Source: Clostridiales bacterium (GTDB lineage: Bacteria > Bacillota > Clostridia > Christensenellales > Aristaeellaceae). From it: DNA of 6,004 nt. The notes under the pieces are model-generated. The model saw only the letters and a list, made by a program, of their open reading frames with translations, was not told the DNA's origin and made no database searches. Below, piece after piece: positions 4,989 through 6,004 of this stretch (position 1 is its first letter; each line of letters starts with the position of its first letter). The position numbers and the translations under genes were made by a program. Where the stretch lies: NCBI GenBank assembly GCA_012522875.1, contig JAAYJP010000128.1:1-6004 (forward strand), given 5' to 3'.

Positions 4989-6004
4989 GTAGCACAGGCC
5001 CCCTCAAAACGGGTCAGGCCGCAGCCCAGGCAAAATTCCCGGCAGTCCGGCGTGGTCTGGGCCTTGAGCGCCCTTTCATTCTCCCGCCACAGGAAGGCTT
5101 TGGTGACGCCGATATCCAGCAGATCCCAGGGGAAAAGCTCGTCCTTCTCCCGCACCCGGGTGGCGTAAAAGGCCGGGTCCGCACCCGCGGCGCTAAAGGC
5201 CTCCATCCAGGCGCCCAGCTTAAAGTGCTCCGTCCACCCGTCCAGCATGCAGCCCCTGAGATAGGCCTGATACAGCACCTCCGCCATCCGCCGGTCTCCC
5301 CGGGCAAAGCAGGCTTCAATCCCGCTCACTTCCGGGTCATGCCAGTTGAAGGTAACATTTTTGATGCTGAGCGCTTCCCGCAGCAGTTTCTGCTTGCGCC
5401 TGATTTCCTCCAGCGTGTCCTGGGCAGCCCACTGGAAGGGGGTAAAGGGCTTGGGCACAAACACCGCACAGGACACGGTGATCCTAAGCCCCCTGGCCCG
5501 CTCCCCTTTGGGGATGGCGTAATACGCCCCCGCCACCTTGCGGGCCAGGGCGGCAATGCCCAGCAGGTCCTCATCGGTTTCCGTGGGCAGGCCCATCATG
5601 AAATACAGCTTGATCTGGCTGTAACCCTGGGAGAAGGCCTCCGTCACCGTGCGCAGAAGGTCTTCCTCGGTGACGCCCTTGTTGATCACGTCCCTAAGCC
5701 GCTGGGTGCCGGCCTCCGGCGCCAGGGTAAGCCCGCTTTTCTTCACCCGGGCCGTGTCACTGAGCGCTTCTTTCAGGCGGCCGTCGATCCGGAGGCTGGG
5801 CAGGGACAGGCTGACCCCGCTGTCCGCAAAACGCGCGTTCAGGCCCTGCACCAGCTCAGTGAGATGCGTGTAGTCCCCCGTGGAGAGGCTGGAGAGGCTC
5901 ATCTCCTCATACCCGGTGGCGTCCACCAGCTTTTGGGCCAGTTCAAACAGTTTTTCCACGCTCCGCTCCCTGACCGGCCGGTAGAGCATTCCCGCCTGGC
6001 AAAA
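4985..6004 (-). CDS. TIGR03960-type radical SAM protein, C-terminal part (5' end beyond window)
   Basis: Only the last 339 residues are in the window. The frame is open to the edge, and the first residues read FCQAGMLYRPVRERS. This is the end of the radical SAM cysteine motif of TIGR03960 (CRFCQAGMIYRPVRERS in typical members), so the final SAM-cluster Cys is at 6001-5999. The gene therefore continues upstream, and the ATG at 5989 is not its start. Family motifs follow in order: SLSSLSTGDY, LSLPSLRID, a TLAPEAGTQRLRDVINKGV block, KLYFMMGLPTETDEDL, VPKPFTPFQW and NWHDPEVS. The C-terminus holds CREFCLGC (C-x3-C-x2-C) and one further Cys, possibly a second metal or Fe-S site. The family is about 600 residues long, with an N-terminal B12-binding-like region that lies outside. 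Its reaction is not established as far as I know. It is coupled by ATGA to its DUF2344 partner; in some bacteria the two are fused, but here they are separate. Confidence 0.93.
   Translation of the reverse strand, partial: FCQAGMLYRPVRERSVEKLFELAQKLVDATGYEEMSLSSLSTGDYTHLTELVQGLNARFADSGVSLSLPSLRIDGRLKEALSDTARVKKSGLTLAPEAGTQRLRDVINKGVTEEDLLRTVTEAFSQGYSQIKLYFMMGLPTETDEDLLGIAALARKVAGAYYAIPKGERARGLRITVSCAVFVPKPFTPFQWAAQDTLEEIRRKQKLLREALSIKNVTFNWHDPEVSGIEACFARGDRRMAEVLYQAYLRGCMLDGWTEHFKLGAWMEAFSAAGADPAFYATRVREKDELFPWDLLDIGVTKAFLWRENERALKAQTTPDCREFCLGCGLTRFEGACAT

Noticed and set aside
4449..5168. A 239-codon plus-strand open frame opposite the DUF2344 and radical SAM genes
   Set aside because: It is antisense to two family-identified proteins and shows no recognisable motif.
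4985..5989. Radical SAM gene taken as complete from the ATG at 5989
   Set aside because: The same frame stays open to the edge and encodes FCQAG directly upstream, the conserved end of the SAM cysteine motif, so the gene is truncated by the window rather than starting there.

Overview
The window is a dense, GC-rich bacterial chromosome segment in which every gene supported by the sequence lies on the minus strand. Transcription runs from the right edge (6004) to the left edge (1). The gene set (a paired TIGR03960/TIGR03936 radical-SAM system, an RNase E/G-family nuclease, miaB, a YlbF/YmcA-family protein and mutS) and the miaB - YlbF/YmcA - mutS order, also known from Bacillus subtilis (ymcB-ymcA-cotE-mutS), point to a GC-rich member of the Firmicutes, most likely a Clostridia-type lineage. 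I cannot name a genus.

Layout from right to left in transcription order. (1) 6004-4985: the C-terminal part of a TIGR03960-type radical SAM protein, cut by the window edge inside its cysteine motif. (2) 4988-4323: its small partner, the TIGR03936/DUF2344 'radical SAM-linked' protein. (3) 4326-3157: a short RNase E/G-family endoribonuclease read from a GTG start. (4) 3164-1761: MiaB, the tRNA methylthiotransferase. (5) 1764-1360: a YlbF/YmcA-family protein with a four-cysteine tail. These five genes overlap one another by 4, 4, 8 and 4 bases, so they almost certainly form one translationally coupled operon. A strong intrinsic terminator (1291-1335) closes it. (6) 1205-1: the N-terminal 401 codons of mutS, which has its own extended -10 promoter (-10 at 1232-1237). 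A near-perfect 21-bp inverted repeat sits in the promoter spacer.

The operon has an RNA-processing and Fe-S theme: an RNA endonuclease, a tRNA-modifying double [4Fe-4S] enzyme, a relative of the Bacillus RicA/RicF proteins that govern RNA maturation, and an uncharacterised radical SAM pair. The mismatch-repair gene follows as a separate unit. The only non-coding stretch is the 154 bases between 1206 and 1359. I see no mobile element, CRISPR array, tRNA, rRNA or phage gene. The most interesting points are the coupled radical-SAM/RNase/MiaB/Ric-like cluster, a Thr-to-Ala change at the RNase 5'-sensor, and the possible operator in the mutS promoter.
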